Source of the DNA: Acidobacteriota bacterium
GTDB lineage: Bacteria; Acidobacteriota; Blastocatellia; Pyrinomonadales; Pyrinomonadaceae
NCBI GenBank assembly: GCA_003223935.1
Contig: QHXQ01000091.1
Location: 1-36,922, forward strand
DNA length: 36,922 nucleotides
Direction of reading: 5' to 3'
Shown: piece after piece, positions 13,910 through 22,198 of the stretch
How positions within the stretch are numbered: position 1 is the stretch's first letter
Layout of the letters: the number at the start of each line of letters is the position of its first letter
Position numbers and translations under genes: made by a program
Notes under the pieces: model-generated
Told to the model about the DNA's origin: nothing
Databases searched by the model: none
Seen by the model: the letters and a program-made list of their open reading frames with translations, nothing else

Positions 13910-16473
13910 GTGTCTCGAAACTTCCGTATTGTTTTAAGCCAGTCCTTACTCTCCTTACGCTGATCGTTTACCTCATAGTTAGTCTTGAAGGTTGTTAATT
14001 GTTCTTCAAACCAATTGCGATCTCTCCTTGCAAAATCCTCATATTTATCATTAATTACTACCCACCCTGCTAGTCCCCAAAGATCAATGTATTTACTGAT
14101 CCATTCGTTGCCTCCAACTTGCTTCTTCGCCTCCTCAGCTTCAGCCCTCATTTGTGCCGCATCATTTTCAGCTTCTTTAGCTTGCTCCTCTACATGTATA
14201 GCCCGCCCTTGGAGTTCTTCAGCTTGCTCCGGTGCTTGGTTATCTGCAACCTGCTTCTTCGCCTCCTCAGCTTCAGCCCGCCTCTGTGTCGCATCATCTT
14301 CAGCTTCTTTAGCCCGCTCTTCTTTTTGGTTAACTCGTTTCCATAGCTCGTGTAACCATTCGAACCCGATACTCCAAACGAACAAAAAGCGATCTAGCTC
14401 TCGAAATGTTTCAAAGTTCGGAGCTGGAAAATGCTCGTACTTCGCTCCCTTCTTACGGACAGCCCACCCGGGAAAATCTCTCGATGGAAGAAGTTTTTTG
14501 TCTTCTTCAGAAACTTCGTTTATATTCTGCCTTGCCCGAAGATTAACAAGATGGTGGAATCGGAGTTCTTTTACCTCAGTATTTTTGTAGCTTTTCGACT
14601 GAGAATTAAGTTTGGGATCTAAGTCCGACCAAACTTGTAATCTGTTTAGCAGCCGCTTGACAAGGTTTCCAGTTACGCTTTCAGCTTTCCATTTATAGGC
14701 AAGATCGTGCAACAGAATAATCCAAGCTGTTTGTCGCGGTGGCAGCTTTGCAAACAGCCCTACATCTTCTTCATGTTCACCGTCATTACTCTTGGGGGCT
14801 AGTTTCCAAGAACGGTGTGGGCGAACCCATAATTGCAGTTCCGACTGCTTTGGGTCTTCTTGATTTTTGCCTATTTGAGTAGGATCCTCCCAAGTGTTTG
14901 GGTCTGGTTCTAAGCTCAGACGCTCCATATCAAACTGAATGTCTCGGGCGGAATAATGCCGCGTTGGTAGAACACTCTCTAGATCCGCCTGCTGATCTTC
15001 ATTGAGAAAGTTCTGTTCCTCTATTACAAGCCTCACAGAGTCTTCAACGAGCGTTACAAGTTCCGGTGGAGGCTCAGCATCCCCGGGTCTCTTACTTTCT
15101 TGTGATCTCGGATTATAAAGGGTAAACCAGAGATCCATAATTTCCCGTGGGGTGGCATCTAGAATTTGAAGTGCTGTATATGCTTCTCGGGCCTTTCGGA
15201 CCTTCTTTTGCTGCTGGCTTTGCGTGTCCGGAGCAACCACCTCTGGGGATTGTTTCTCCCTAGTATTACTCTTTTCTTCCTTATTATTATTTTCTTCTTG
15301 GTTGAAGGGAGGACACAGAAGAAATGTGAGGAGACTGGCAGGATCTTCCTTGCTTAAGGCATCGTCGTTCCTAGCCTGTTCTGGTGGAGCGTCCGGATTC
15401 CCCTCGCCCCATGGTTTATCCAGTTTCCTCTCATCCAACAATTTTTCAAGCGTATCTTTGGTATCGAGTTGTTCAGGATTGAATACCAACGCCTCGTCCC
15501 AATCCATTGCTTCGATGGTCTCTCGCTGTAATGGAGGTAATAGTTTGCGAAGGTAACGTGCTCGCAACTCTCTGGCTCGCGCCAGAGCTTCATCTTGGCG
15601 TTGTTTGGGGAGGGTAGCGAAGATCTCGGCGCCTGCAACTTTTGTCCAATCCGCAAGAGACTTTTCGATAAAGAGCGCCTCAATCGTCGTGATATCACCC
15701 ATAACCAGAAAGAACAAACGAGGTACCGAAATCATTCTCAGGAGGCGCAGCAGTTGGAGGGAGGCGTCAGGCTTCAGATAAAAGTCATCTACGGGGAGAA
15801 CAAAGAGCGTTCCCTTACCACAACCGCAGCAATCGTTGTTGGCAAGCTTGTTGAGCGCTTTCCTCAAGCGCTCATTTACGCCGAGCCGCTCCCGCTGCGT
15901 GCGCATTACTTCCTCGGAGAACGTGTCAGGATCGAGGTGGCCAGCACGGGCTAGAAGATTCCCTTCCCAAGCTATCCCGATTCCCGTCGCTAATTCCTCT
16001 AACTCCTTGATAGCTTCTTCACAGGGTTTCGAAAGAATCACAGTATCCTGCTTACTGAGCGCTTCGATCAGTCTCACGAGCACCGCCGCAAGCAGGTTCT
16101 CCCCCTCGTCGCCAGCTACCTCAAGGTCAAGCGGGTCGAGCCAGCGAACTGCTTTTTTCAAGTCACCGATATTTCCCTTTTCCTTATAACCTTTGCTGTA
16201 CTTGTCGCTGTCCTCTGTCTCGCTAAGCATTTCTCTCAACGTCAAGTAGAGCGTGCTCTTGCCGGAACCGGGCTCACCAGAGATAAAGACTATCCGACTA
16301 GCGCGGTTCGTATCGATGGAAGCGACATCAGAGGGTTCTTTGGGACTCCTCGTAGCTGCACTTAAAGCCCCAATAATCTTGTTTAGCGCTTTTTGCGCCC
16401 TCCATTGGAGCTTTTTGTACGGAACCGGACCTGCCTCGGGCCGCAAAAAATATTTAGGATTGCTGTCGGACAT
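13906..16473 (-). CDS. rdrA: RADAR protein RdrA, KAP-like P-loop ATPase
   Basis: An 855-residue ATPase. Walker A is GEPGSGKST at 66-74, preceded by FIS. Walker B is VLPVDDFYL around 225-233. Between them lies WLDPLDLE followed by NLLAAVLVRLIEAL, and after Walker B comes RLLRMISVPRLFFLVMGD, a sensor-like strand; this order matches RdrA of RADAR systems. RdrA rings deliver substrate to RdrB. Residues about 715-790 form a charged coiled coil containing a 44-residue duplication. The start is ATG 16473 because AGGAGG lies at the ideal distance; an open frame extends 96 bases further upstream without such a site. It is the first gene of the three-gene operon. Codon use is more AT-rich than in the downstream genes, particularly in the coiled-coil part. 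Confidence 0.85.
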   Translation of the reverse strand: MSDSNPKYFLRPEAGPVPYKKLQWRAQKALNKIIGALSAATRSPKEPSDVASIDTNRASRIVFISGEPGSGKSTLYLTLREMLSETEDSDKYSKGYKEKGNIGDLKKAVRWLDPLDLEVAGDEGENLLAAVLVRLIEALSKQDTVILSKPCEEAIKELEELATGIGIAWEGNLLARAGHLDPDTFSEEVMRTQRERLGVNERLRKALNKLANNDCCGCGKGTLFVLPVDDFYLKPDASLQLLRLLRMISVPRLFFLVMGDITTIEALFIEKSLADWTKVAGAEIFATLPKQRQDEALARARELRARYLRKLLPPLQRETIEAMDWDEALVFNPEQLDTKDTLEKLLDERKLDKPWGEGNPDAPPEQARNDDALSKEDPASLLTFLLCPPFNQEENNNKEEKSNTREKQSPEVVAPDTQSQQQKKVRKAREAYTALQILDATPREIMDLWFTLYNPRSQESKRPGDAEPPPELVTLVEDSVRLVIEEQNFLNEDQQADLESVLPTRHYSARDIQFDMERLSLEPDPNTWEDPTQIGKNQEDPKQSELQLWVRPHRSWKLAPKSNDGEHEEDVGLFAKLPPRQTAWIILLHDLAYKWKAESVTGNLVKRLLNRLQVWSDLDPKLNSQSKSYKNTEVKELRFHHLVNLRARQNINEVSEEDKKLLPSRDFPGWAVRKKGAKYEHFPAPNFETFRELDRFLFVWSIGFEWLHELWKRVNQKEERAKEAEDDATQRRAEAEEAKKQVADNQAPEQAEELQGRAIHVEEQAKEAENDAAQMRAEAEEAKKQVGGNEWISKYIDLWGLAGWVVINDKYEDFARRDRNWFEEQLTTFKTNYEVNDQRKESKDWLKTIRKFRDT
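14113..14330 (-). repeat. 132-bp imperfect tandem duplication inside rdrA
   Basis: Two copies of a segment reading, in protein, roughly AKEAE(D/N)DA-Q-RAEAEEAKKQV lie 132 bases apart; the shared DNA word GCTTCTTCGC occurs at 14121 and 14253. The duplication lengthens the predicted coiled coil by 44 residues without changing frame. Confidence 0.75.
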
Positions 16474-16542
16474 TACTCGGCCTCCTGAAGTTGAGACTAA
16501 AGAAGACTGCCCAGCACGGGCAATGTGAAGCACGCGAGCATT

Positions 16543-16548
16543 AAGTAT
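16543..16548 (-). promoter_or_regulatory. rdrA: Candidate -10 element for the rdrA operon
   Basis: Read on the - strand, TATACT lies about 70 bases before the rdrA start codon. No good -35 hexamer sits at 17 bases spacing (GGGTTG is the best), so the promoter may depend on an activator. This is a sequence-pattern call only. Confidence 0.35.
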
Positions 16549-16583
16549 ACTCCGCGGTTTACGTTTCAACCCCGCAATTCTAC

Positions 16584-16600
16584 CTATGCTGACAGCATAG
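16584..16600. promoter_or_regulatory. Perfect 17-bp palindrome upstream of rdrA (operator-like)
   Basis: CTATGCTG-A-CAGCATAG is a perfect inverted repeat with 8-bp arms and a single central base. It lies about 35 to 52 bases upstream of the candidate -10 box, a position typical of activator sites. No other copy was noticed in the window. Confidence 0.4.
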
Positions 16601-16642
16601 ATTCGGTGTACTCCTTGGCCGGACCTAATGTAGAACTCAGCG

Positions 16643-16659
16643 ATCCGCCTTTGGCGGAT
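16643..16659. terminator. Hairpin between GNAT gene and rdrA
   Basis: ATCCGCC-TTT-GGCGGAT forms a 7-bp stem with a 3-base loop just downstream of the leftward GNAT gene. It lacks a clear T-tract, so it may be a terminator or part of a dispersed GC-rich repeat. Confidence 0.35.
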
Positions 16660-16675
16660 GCGCTACAACGCCGCG

Positions 16676-17251
16676 TTACGCGCTACCATAGCGCGGTTGG
16701 TTCATCATCTCTTGTAATCGAGCTTTAATCTCGGGCCACTCCGGCTCAATGATGCTGAAGCAAACAATATCATGGATCTGGCCGTCCGCCGTGATCTTGT
16801 AATTGCGGAGCGTTCCTTCCTCCTTTGCCCCGAGGCGAAGTACGGCAATACGTGACGGCTCGTTGAGCGCATTGACCTTGAACTCTATCCTAATGCAACC
16901 GAGCCGCTCGAAGGCATGTTCGAGCATGAGGAACTTGGCCTCGGTATTGATGGCTGTTCGTCGCCAGGGCTGGCCGAGCCATGTCGAGCCAATCTCCAGG
17001 CGACGATCTGTTGGGGCTATATTGAGATAACGCGTACCGCCAACTGCTCGACCTGAGGCTTTGTCGATTGTTGCAAATGGCAGAGCCGATCCCGTCGCTT
17101 GTTGACGCAATGCCGACTCGATGCCATCGCGAACTTTCTCCAACGTGAATGACCATTCTCGGCTAGCCTCGCAGAGGGAATCCAGATGTTCTAAAGAAAG
17201 TGGTTCCAAGCGAACATGCCGGCCTTCGAGCACTAATGGTTGGAGGTTCAT
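16676..17251 (-). CDS. GNAT acetyltransferase, RimJ/RimL type
   Basis: A 191-residue GNAT protein of the RimJ/RimL-like branch: an N-terminal VRLEPLSLEHLDSLC strand-helix, the core GGTRYLNIAPTDRRLEIGSTWLGQPWRRTAINTEAKFLML, and RIEFKVNALNEPSRIAVLRLGAKEEGTLRNYKI near the end. The family acetylates N-terminal residues, antibiotics or small amines; the substrate here is not evident. I chose ATG 17249-17251 (MNLQPLVLEG) over an in-frame start 81 bases upstream because the extra residues are not part of the fold; the ribosome-binding site is weak. It is upstream of the RADAR operon on the same strand, 202 bases away, and is separated from it by a hairpin, so it is probably a separate unit. Confidence 0.85.
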   Translation of the reverse strand: MNLQPLVLEGRHVRLEPLSLEHLDSLCEASREWSFTLEKVRDGIESALRQQATGSALPFATIDKASGRAVGGTRYLNIAPTDRRLEIGSTWLGQPWRRTAINTEAKFLMLEHAFERLGCIRIEFKVNALNEPSRIAVLRLGAKEEGTLRNYKITADGQIHDIVCFSIIEPEWPEIKARLQEMMNQPRYGSA

Positions 17252-17586
17252 GGTTATTTCTAGAAACCCCAGCTTACCTATGCAGCCTATGATTTGGGGT
17301 GCTGCCTTTGAGTTGAACGAATAAATCAGCATTGTATAGGTGTGAACGGCATATTAGCCTGCGCTATGATAAATCATCTCTCGAAGAAATCGGCGCGTTC
17401 TTACTCCGTATAGCTCTCTTCCATTATTCTTAACGCCAATTGCTCATCGCGCTGTCGTGCAATTCGCTCATGTGCTCGCTTGCGATAGATGCATTCCGGC
17501 GTAAGATAATCACCTTGAGTTACAGACTATTGATCTGACTAAGAAAGCTACGGCCACTTCAACGTCGGAAGCAAGAAGGAGACATC
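17252..17586. other. Intergenic region between divergent GNAT and RidA genes
   Basis: These 335 bases should hold promoters for both flanking genes. On the - strand about 17405-17520 a short frame without a start codon ends in RIMEESYTE and stop; it looks like the end of a lost gene but is too short to name. Just before the RidA gene AAGGAG lies at 17576-17581. I see no terminator or repeat. Confidence 0.4.
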
Positions 17587-17991
17587 GTGAACCGTCCTGA
17601 ATTCATTGTCCCGCCCGGATACGGTGAGCAACAACGCGACAATTACTACTACTCCCAGGCGGTGAAGATCGGCGACCGTGTCGAGACCGCCGGCCAAGGG
17701 GGCTGGTCTGATACGTTCGAGTACCCAGACATGTTACGCGAAGAGTACGTCCAAGCGTTTGATAACGTAGGGCGTGTGCTCGAAGCTGCTGGGGCATCTT
17801 GGGACGATGTTATCAGCGTCCACTCCTACCATGTTGGCCTTGATGATGAGGCGCTAGCTATCATGACCGAGCAGTTCCGCCTGCGCATGCCATCGCATCA
17901 GCCGATCTGGACCTGCATCGGTGTTGTCGCGTTAGGCAGCCCTCGGATGCACGTCGAAATCCGAGTCACAGCGGTCACTAGCGGCGGTTGA
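17587..17991 (+). CDS. RidA (YjgF/YER057c/UK114) family protein
   Basis: A 134-residue single-domain protein of the RidA/Rid family, which hydrolyse reactive enamine/imine intermediates or bind small ligands. Visible family features are YSQAVKIGDRVETAGQGG near the start, EYVQAFDNVGRVLEAAGASWDDVISVHSY in the centre and the closing strand SPRMHVEIRVTAV. Members with this tryptophan-rich N-terminus often act on small carbonyl compounds. The start is GTG 17587 with AAGGAG 5 bases upstream. It stands alone, with no obvious link to its neighbours. Confidence 0.9.
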   Translation: MNRPEFIVPPGYGEQQRDNYYYSQAVKIGDRVETAGQGGWSDTFEYPDMLREEYVQAFDNVGRVLEAAGASWDDVISVHSYHVGLDDEALAIMTEQFRLRMPSHQPIWTCIGVVALGSPRMHVEIRVTAVTSGG

Positions 17992-18107
17992 GCATCGCTG
18001 AGTTGAGCGGCTGAGGAAACTGGAGGCAGAGGTCCGAACTCTTTGAAGTCAGGAAATAGGTGAAGAATTAATGAGCCTACTATCCTGAACTTACTGGAGG
18101 AGCAACC

Positions 18108-18428
18108 TTGACGCGAAAAAGAACCAACGCCAATCTCAATCAAATAATCCTTGATGCTCTCAAGAAACGGCCGATGAGGACACAAGAACTAGCCGCAGAC
18201 CTTAATGAAGGGGCGCGTAAGATTTATAGTCATTGTCGCCGCTTGGAGAAGTTGGGGGCACTTAAATCAGATTTAGTGATAAGCAAGCGGCTTCTATATT
18301 GTTTAGATGATCGGAAAGTCGTGACGGCAGAGAACTATGATGAGTGTCACGAACAGGATCACGAACTTCGCCTCTTCCATATCAAGGAGCGGCTCTGGCG
18401 CTTAACTTCATCTGGTGGAAGTTCATGA
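18108..18428 (+). CDS. Small winged-helix-like protein
   Basis: A 106-residue protein. Residues about 10-55 read as a winged helix (IILDALKKRPMRTQELAADLNEGARKIYSHCRRLEKLGALKSD), resembling ArsR/MarR-like DNA-binding domains, followed by a polar C-terminus with no named domain. The start is TTG 18108, supported by GGAGGAG a few bases upstream. It lies 116 bases after the RidA gene on the same strand. It may be a transcription regulator; its target is unknown. Confidence 0.65.
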   Translation: MTRKRTNANLNQIILDALKKRPMRTQELAADLNEGARKIYSHCRRLEKLGALKSDLVISKRLLYCLDDRKVVTAENYDECHEQDHELRLFHIKERLWRLTSSGGSS

Positions 18429-18520
18429 TCGCTCAAATCCTGTCTCTGTAGTCAAAGCGTAACGAAGGAGATATGTGTTGATGGCTATTAACGGGATGGC
18501 TTCCTTATGTGCCATCGAAA

Positions 18521-18823
18521 CTAGGTACTAACATCCAAGGATGCGGACTCAAGGTAAATACCTTCATCATCGAAATAACCTTCGAACGTGCCAGTGAAGC
18601 TGCTTCTTGTTACACCAACTTCCTTAGCGGCCACGACCAGCATTGTCCCGAAGAATTTGGTTCGGTCATTAACACTCGTGTCGTAGCTAATGTCTATAAC
18701 CTGAATATCATTAATCATCCCGCCGGCTGATAGATCATCGACTTGAGCGTAGAGATCGTAATACTCAGTTCTACTTAACAACTGGCTTTTTACGAAAGCG
18801 ACAACTTGGGGTTTTTCTATCAT
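18521..18823 (-). CDS. Hypothetical protein
   Basis: A 100-residue protein beginning MIEKPQVVAFVKSQLL and ending with a beta-rich stretch (SSFTGTFEGYFDDEGIYLESASLDV). ATG 18821-18823 is preceded by GAGGAG at 8 bases, a strong ribosome-binding site, so I prefer it to an in-frame ATG 36 bases upstream. I recognise no family. An overlapping open frame on the + strand (18509-18730) lacks such a site. Convergent with the small HTH gene. Confidence 0.6.
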   Translation of the reverse strand: MIEKPQVVAFVKSQLLSRTEYYDLYAQVDDLSAGGMINDIQVIDISYDTSVNDRTKFFGTMLVVAAKEVGVTRSSFTGTFEGYFDDEGIYLESASLDVST

Positions 18824-19035
18824 TGAATACTCCTCATCTGTATGCTGGGCGAGCGGCACTATTATACCTGTCGGGATTCACAAAGATGAAGAATGTTGCG
18901 TGACGACCCCTATTGCGGCTCTCGCGCTTCTACCCTTCTAGCAGGGTAAAAACTTTTAGAAACACTAACTTTTGCGGCCCTTCATCCTTATACGCGCGCA
19001 TCGAATTCCTTCGTTCTTAACGGAACTTGCTAGTT

Positions 19036-19359
19036 CTATATGCAACTCCTATTCATCCTCAAGCAGCGACTCCACGTACACCCCGACAGGACGCGTGTTT
19101 CAAAAGGACTGGGAGCAGTGTCAGCAATTAGAATCACTGCGGGCAATGTTGTCCTCGGCCAGCGAATTATCCCCGACCCGGATGTCACCCTGTAGCCGGC
19201 ATAGGCGATTGCCATCTTCGACAGTTGCAGCACGGCGTTATAGGCGGTCGCGCGAGCGGCGGTCGGCGGAGAGTCCTTCAATCGATCATTAGCATTGGGC
19301 AGACATAAATTGGCAAAACCGTTACCGCTGCTGCGAGTAACTTTAATCGTCTTACTCAT
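19036..19359 (-). pseudogene. HEPN-like protein, C-terminal part apparently frameshifted
   Basis: ATG 19359 follows a strong AGGGAGGAGC ribosome-binding site, so translation starts here. Residues 1-60 look genuine; AAR-TAYNAVLQLSKMAIAYAGYRV resembles the first helices of HEPN-domain proteins, where a helix of this type is followed by a histidine-rich turn. After GYRVTSGSG the text becomes low in recognisable structure, and alternative frames give plausible endings (NSLAEDNIARSDS; VGVYVESLLEDE), suggesting one or two indels. It is divergent from the HTH-metalloprotease gene at 19404, with an operator-like repeat in between. The HEPN call is an inference from a short segment. Confidence 0.4.
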
Positions 19360-19392
19360 CTTGCTCCTCCCTGAATGTTATCGGCTTCGTTT

Positions 19393-19427
19393 ATTACACA
19401 GAATTGTGTAACGCAAATCTGTGTAAT
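19393..19427. promoter_or_regulatory. Operator-like inverted repeats between divergent genes
   Basis: ATTACACAGA (19393-19402) and TCTGTGTAAT (19418-19427) are perfect 10-bp inverted copies 15 bases apart. A third half-site, TGTGTAA (19405-19411), pairs with the first as TTACACA-GAAT-TGTGTAA. Three half-sites at a divergent promoter suggest cooperative binding, possibly by the HTH-metalloprotease encoded alongside. Confidence 0.55.
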
Positions 19428-20915
19428 GGATTCCCTTGTCGTTGCTCCTCTTTACAACTTCCGTCGAGTCGTGTTTACTCCCCCACGCTTAATAAACTTA
19501 ACTTGAAGAGAACCTCTATAAGTACAGCCGTCAAGCGCCTGCTCGAACAACCTGCCGGCTCACTCCTGCGCCTCATCCGCGTAGCAGATCAGCGCGAGCC
19601 GGGCAAAGGCAACGCCCAGTATGAGACGGTCTGCGAGTGCGACGGCTCATTCTGCGGTGCTCATGAGGGTATATGTGGAAACGCTCGGATTCTCGATTCC
19701 AAGTCGTTCATTCGGGCCATGGCCTGTAAGCTGTGCAACACGGCCCACCAAGCGTCCGCCCTTGCGGCAAGCGCGAGGCAACGGAAGTTTCCCGACTCCC
19801 CCGAAATAGACGAGGTCCTAAGAACAGCCTACAGGCAGTCGAGAGAATATACCTCTTGCGATTCTAGTCGCCCCAGAGGTTTGACGCTCAAAGAGATCGC
19901 GCTTCGCTTCGGGCGAACGCGTGCTTATCTGCGAAGGAGGGCAGAAGAGTTGAACCTTACCAGAAGACGAATAAAGCGCTGCCCAAAATGGACAGAGGAG
20001 GAGCAAAGGATACTGGAGAGGAGCGCGCACCTGTCCTGCCAAGTTATCCAGAAGAGACTCGGAAAGGAAGGGTACGAGCGAACGATAGGGGCCATCCGGG
20101 ATCGAATTACCCTGCACCACTTGCGGCAGGGTACACCTTATTACCGCCAGGAGGAGTTATCCCGATTGTTGGGTGTCAGCGCGCAGGCAGTGAGGAGGTG
20201 GATGCGGGAAGGGTTGATTAGATGTCAGCGGATGCAGACGGCCAGTCCCACCGACCCTTTGCTGGTTCACCGTAATGAGATCAGGCGATTCATCCAGCGC
20301 AATCCGATGGCGGTTGATCTCAAGAGAGTCGATCAGTTCTGGTTCCTCGACCTCGTTTTCGACGGAAAGATCGGCGAGACTGTTGAGACCGTCTTGTGCA
20401 AGACTGCCTCACGTTCACCCAGCGGAAATTTGGAGACGGTCACCTACCACGAGGCGGGCCACGCTGTCATGGCACATGTCCAACACTGGAGGATCAAATC
20501 CGTTACTGTGGGAAAGCGGGCCGGGTCGCCCCGACGAATTACCGCCCACCCGCTGAGTGATTGGTTTAAGCCAGACACCTCACGCCCGCAGACCGAGCGG
20601 CAAATCCTCATCCTCTTAGCCGGACAAATTGCCCAAAACCTTTTCACGGGCAAGCGAAACAGCCGAGGCAAGGACTTCCCTCAAGCCAAGATGCTCGCAG
20701 GCCATGTAGCGTGTGAGGAAACGGAACTTAACGCTTTCCTTCGGTGGCTCTGGATACGCGCGCGGAACATCCTCAACGAGCCGCCCAATTGGGCGGCTGT
20801 CAAGGCGCTCGCTCAAGCCCTACGAGCTGAGAATGAAGTCCGCGGCCTGAGAACTATCGGCGAGCCTCAGGCGAAGACCATCATCGAGAGGGTGCTGAGC
20901 GGTGAACGCGCTTGA
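19404..20915 (+). CDS. HTH / M41-type metalloprotease fusion protein
   Basis: The frame spans 503 codons. The first ~35 residues cover the operator and are probably not translated; the true start may be a TTG near 19503 or an ATG further in. Order of parts: a possible zinc cluster CECDGSFCGAHEGIC (77-91) with ACKLC (107-111); a helix-turn-helix (LKEIALRFGRTRAYLRRRAEEL, 162-183); a Myb-like helix bundle starting at WTEEEQ (196); a MerR-like HTH (YYRQEELSRLLGVSAQAVRRWMREGLI, 247-272); and a metalloprotease domain with TYHEAGHAVMAH (HEAGH 349-353) and D424 in GKDFPQAKMLAGH, matching the third zinc ligand of FtsH-like M41 peptidases. No AAA domain is present. By analogy with ImmA/IrrE it may be a DNA-binding protease that controls the island, but that is inference. 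Confidence 0.75.
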   Translation: MCNANLCNGFPCRCSSLQLPSSRVYSPTLNKLNLKRTSISTAVKRLLEQPAGSLLRLIRVADQREPGKGNAQYETVCECDGSFCGAHEGICGNARILDSKSFIRAMACKLCNTAHQASALAASARQRKFPDSPEIDEVLRTAYRQSREYTSCDSSRPRGLTLKEIALRFGRTRAYLRRRAEELNLTRRRIKRCPKWTEEEQRILERSAHLSCQVIQKRLGKEGYERTIGAIRDRITLHHLRQGTPYYRQEELSRLLGVSAQAVRRWMREGLIRCQRMQTASPTDPLLVHRNEIRRFIQRNPMAVDLKRVDQFWFLDLVFDGKIGETVETVLCKTASRSPSGNLETVTYHEAGHAVMAHVQHWRIKSVTVGKRAGSPRRITAHPLSDWFKPDTSRPQTERQILILLAGQIAQNLFTGKRNSRGKDFPQAKMLAGHVACEETELNAFLRWLWIRARNILNEPPNWAAVKALAQALRAENEVRGLRTIGEPQAKTIIERVLSGERA

Positions 20916-21043
20916 GGTTTGGAATGATAGTCGCAAGTGTAGGTTAAAGATTTAAGTCGATAATCGGAAGCACTGTGGCATAGAAGAGGCAGTACCATGA
21001 TGACCTATCAGTATTGATTCAGTGATTTCGAGGAGACGTTCGT

Positions 21044-22198
21044 ATGGCTGATGACGGAATTAAATTGACGCGCGAAGAGTTGTACCAAAAGGTTTGGGCA
21101 AAGCCCGCGACCAAGCTCGCAAAGGAGTTCGGAATTTCCGACGTGGCTCTAGGAAAGATTTGCAAGAGGCTGGATATCCCCAAGCCCTTTCCGGGCTACT
21201 GGCAACAGATCGAGGCCGGGCACAAAGTTAAACCAACGCCTTTACCGCAACTTAAGCAGGGAATTCCTAGCGAAGTGGTGATTTATCCAACTCCGGCAGG
21301 AACTCCCTTCCAGCCCCAAGACCCGAAAGTTGTGGAGCGAATCAAATCAGAGAGTCAGCCGGATAATCGCATCCGAGTCGCCGATACCCTTCATCATCCG
21401 CATCCGCTCGTCCGACAAACGAGACAAGTGTTGGAGAAAGCTAAGTCTGACGAGTACGGGGTAGTAAGCAGGCCGTGGAAGCAAAGCTGTCTAAGCCTTC
21501 GCGTTTCAAAAGTGGAGTTGAATCGCGCGTTGCGAATTATGGATGCGTTACTCAAAGGTCTCGAAGCGAGGGGATACTCAATCGAGGTGGGTAAAGATGA
21601 TTCGGCCTTCACCTATGTTCTAATAGGAGAAGAAAAACTGACGGTGCGCCTGTCGGAGAAGGTTACCCGCAGCGAGAGAGTGACGACCGCGGAGGAGAAG
21701 AGAAAGTCCTCGCATTCGACCTCGGACCGCTGGGTCTATACCCTGAGCGGCAAACTCACCTTCGAGATCGACGAGTACGGTGGGGGCGGCTACAAGAAGA
21801 GATGGACGGACAAGGCACAGATACCCTTAGAAGAGCAACTTAATGAAGTAATTGTCGGGCTTCTTACGGCTGCTGAAGGGGAGCGCTTGGATCGGCTCAA
21901 ACGGGAAGAGTGGCAGCGGCAATGGAAAGAAGAGGAACGCCTGCGAAAAGAAGTGCAATGGCGGCAGAACTGTATTGAAAGCCAGGCAGAGAAGTGGATC
22001 AAGAGTCAGAACATCCGAGCGTTCCTCAAAGCTTGCGAGAGCTTTATTCTCGAAAATTCAAGCGGAGCCATGCCGGAAAATCTTTCAGCCGAATGGCTAC
22101 AGTGGGCTGAAAGATTTATAAATTGGCTCGACCCGTTGAAGAATGGTGAGTTTGAGAAGATGATTCAGCAACTCAATAGTGAGCATGGTTATTTCTAA
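21044..22198 (+). CDS. HTH-containing hypothetical protein of mobile regions
   Basis: A 384-residue protein. Residues 6-55 form the recognisable head LTREELYQKVWAKPATKLAKEFGISDVALGKICKRLDIP-PFPGYW, a helix-turn-helix segment shared by a widespread family of uncharacterised proteins found in plasmids and islands. The centre is beta-rich (YVLIGEEKLTVRLSEKV; YTLSGKLTFEID), and residues 275-320 are a strongly charged coiled-coil-like helix (RLDRLKREEWQRQWKEEERLRKE). ATG 21044 follows GAGGAGAC at a suitable distance. It lies 128 bases after the protease gene in the same direction. DNA binding is likely; function unknown. Confidence 0.7.
   Translation: MADDGIKLTREELYQKVWAKPATKLAKEFGISDVALGKICKRLDIPKPFPGYWQQIEAGHKVKPTPLPQLKQGIPSEVVIYPTPAGTPFQPQDPKVVERIKSESQPDNRIRVADTLHHPHPLVRQTRQVLEKAKSDEYGVVSRPWKQSCLSLRVSKVELNRALRIMDALLKGLEARGYSIEVGKDDSAFTYVLIGEEKLTVRLSEKVTRSERVTTAEEKRKSSHSTSDRWVYTLSGKLTFEIDEYGGGGYKKRWTDKAQIPLEEQLNEVIVGLLTAAEGERLDRLKREEWQRQWKEEERLRKEVQWRQNCIESQAEKWIKSQNIRAFLKACESFILENSSGAMPENLSAEWLQWAERFINWLDPLKNGEFEKMIQQLNSEHGYF

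Noticed and set aside
13985..14590. 201-codon open frame on the + strand opposite rdrA
   Set aside because: It is antisense to the RdrA coiled coil; its serine-, alanine- and cysteine-rich repeats mirror the duplicated coil, and there is no ribosome-binding site.
17405..17520. Short - strand frame ending RIMEESYTE
   Set aside because: It looks like coding sequence but has no start codon and an upstream stop; at best a remnant, noted within the intergenic entry.
18481..18531. 16-codon frame after AAGGAG (MAINGMASLC...)
   Set aside because: It has a fair ribosome-binding site but overlaps the end of the opposing gene and has no features; too short to call.
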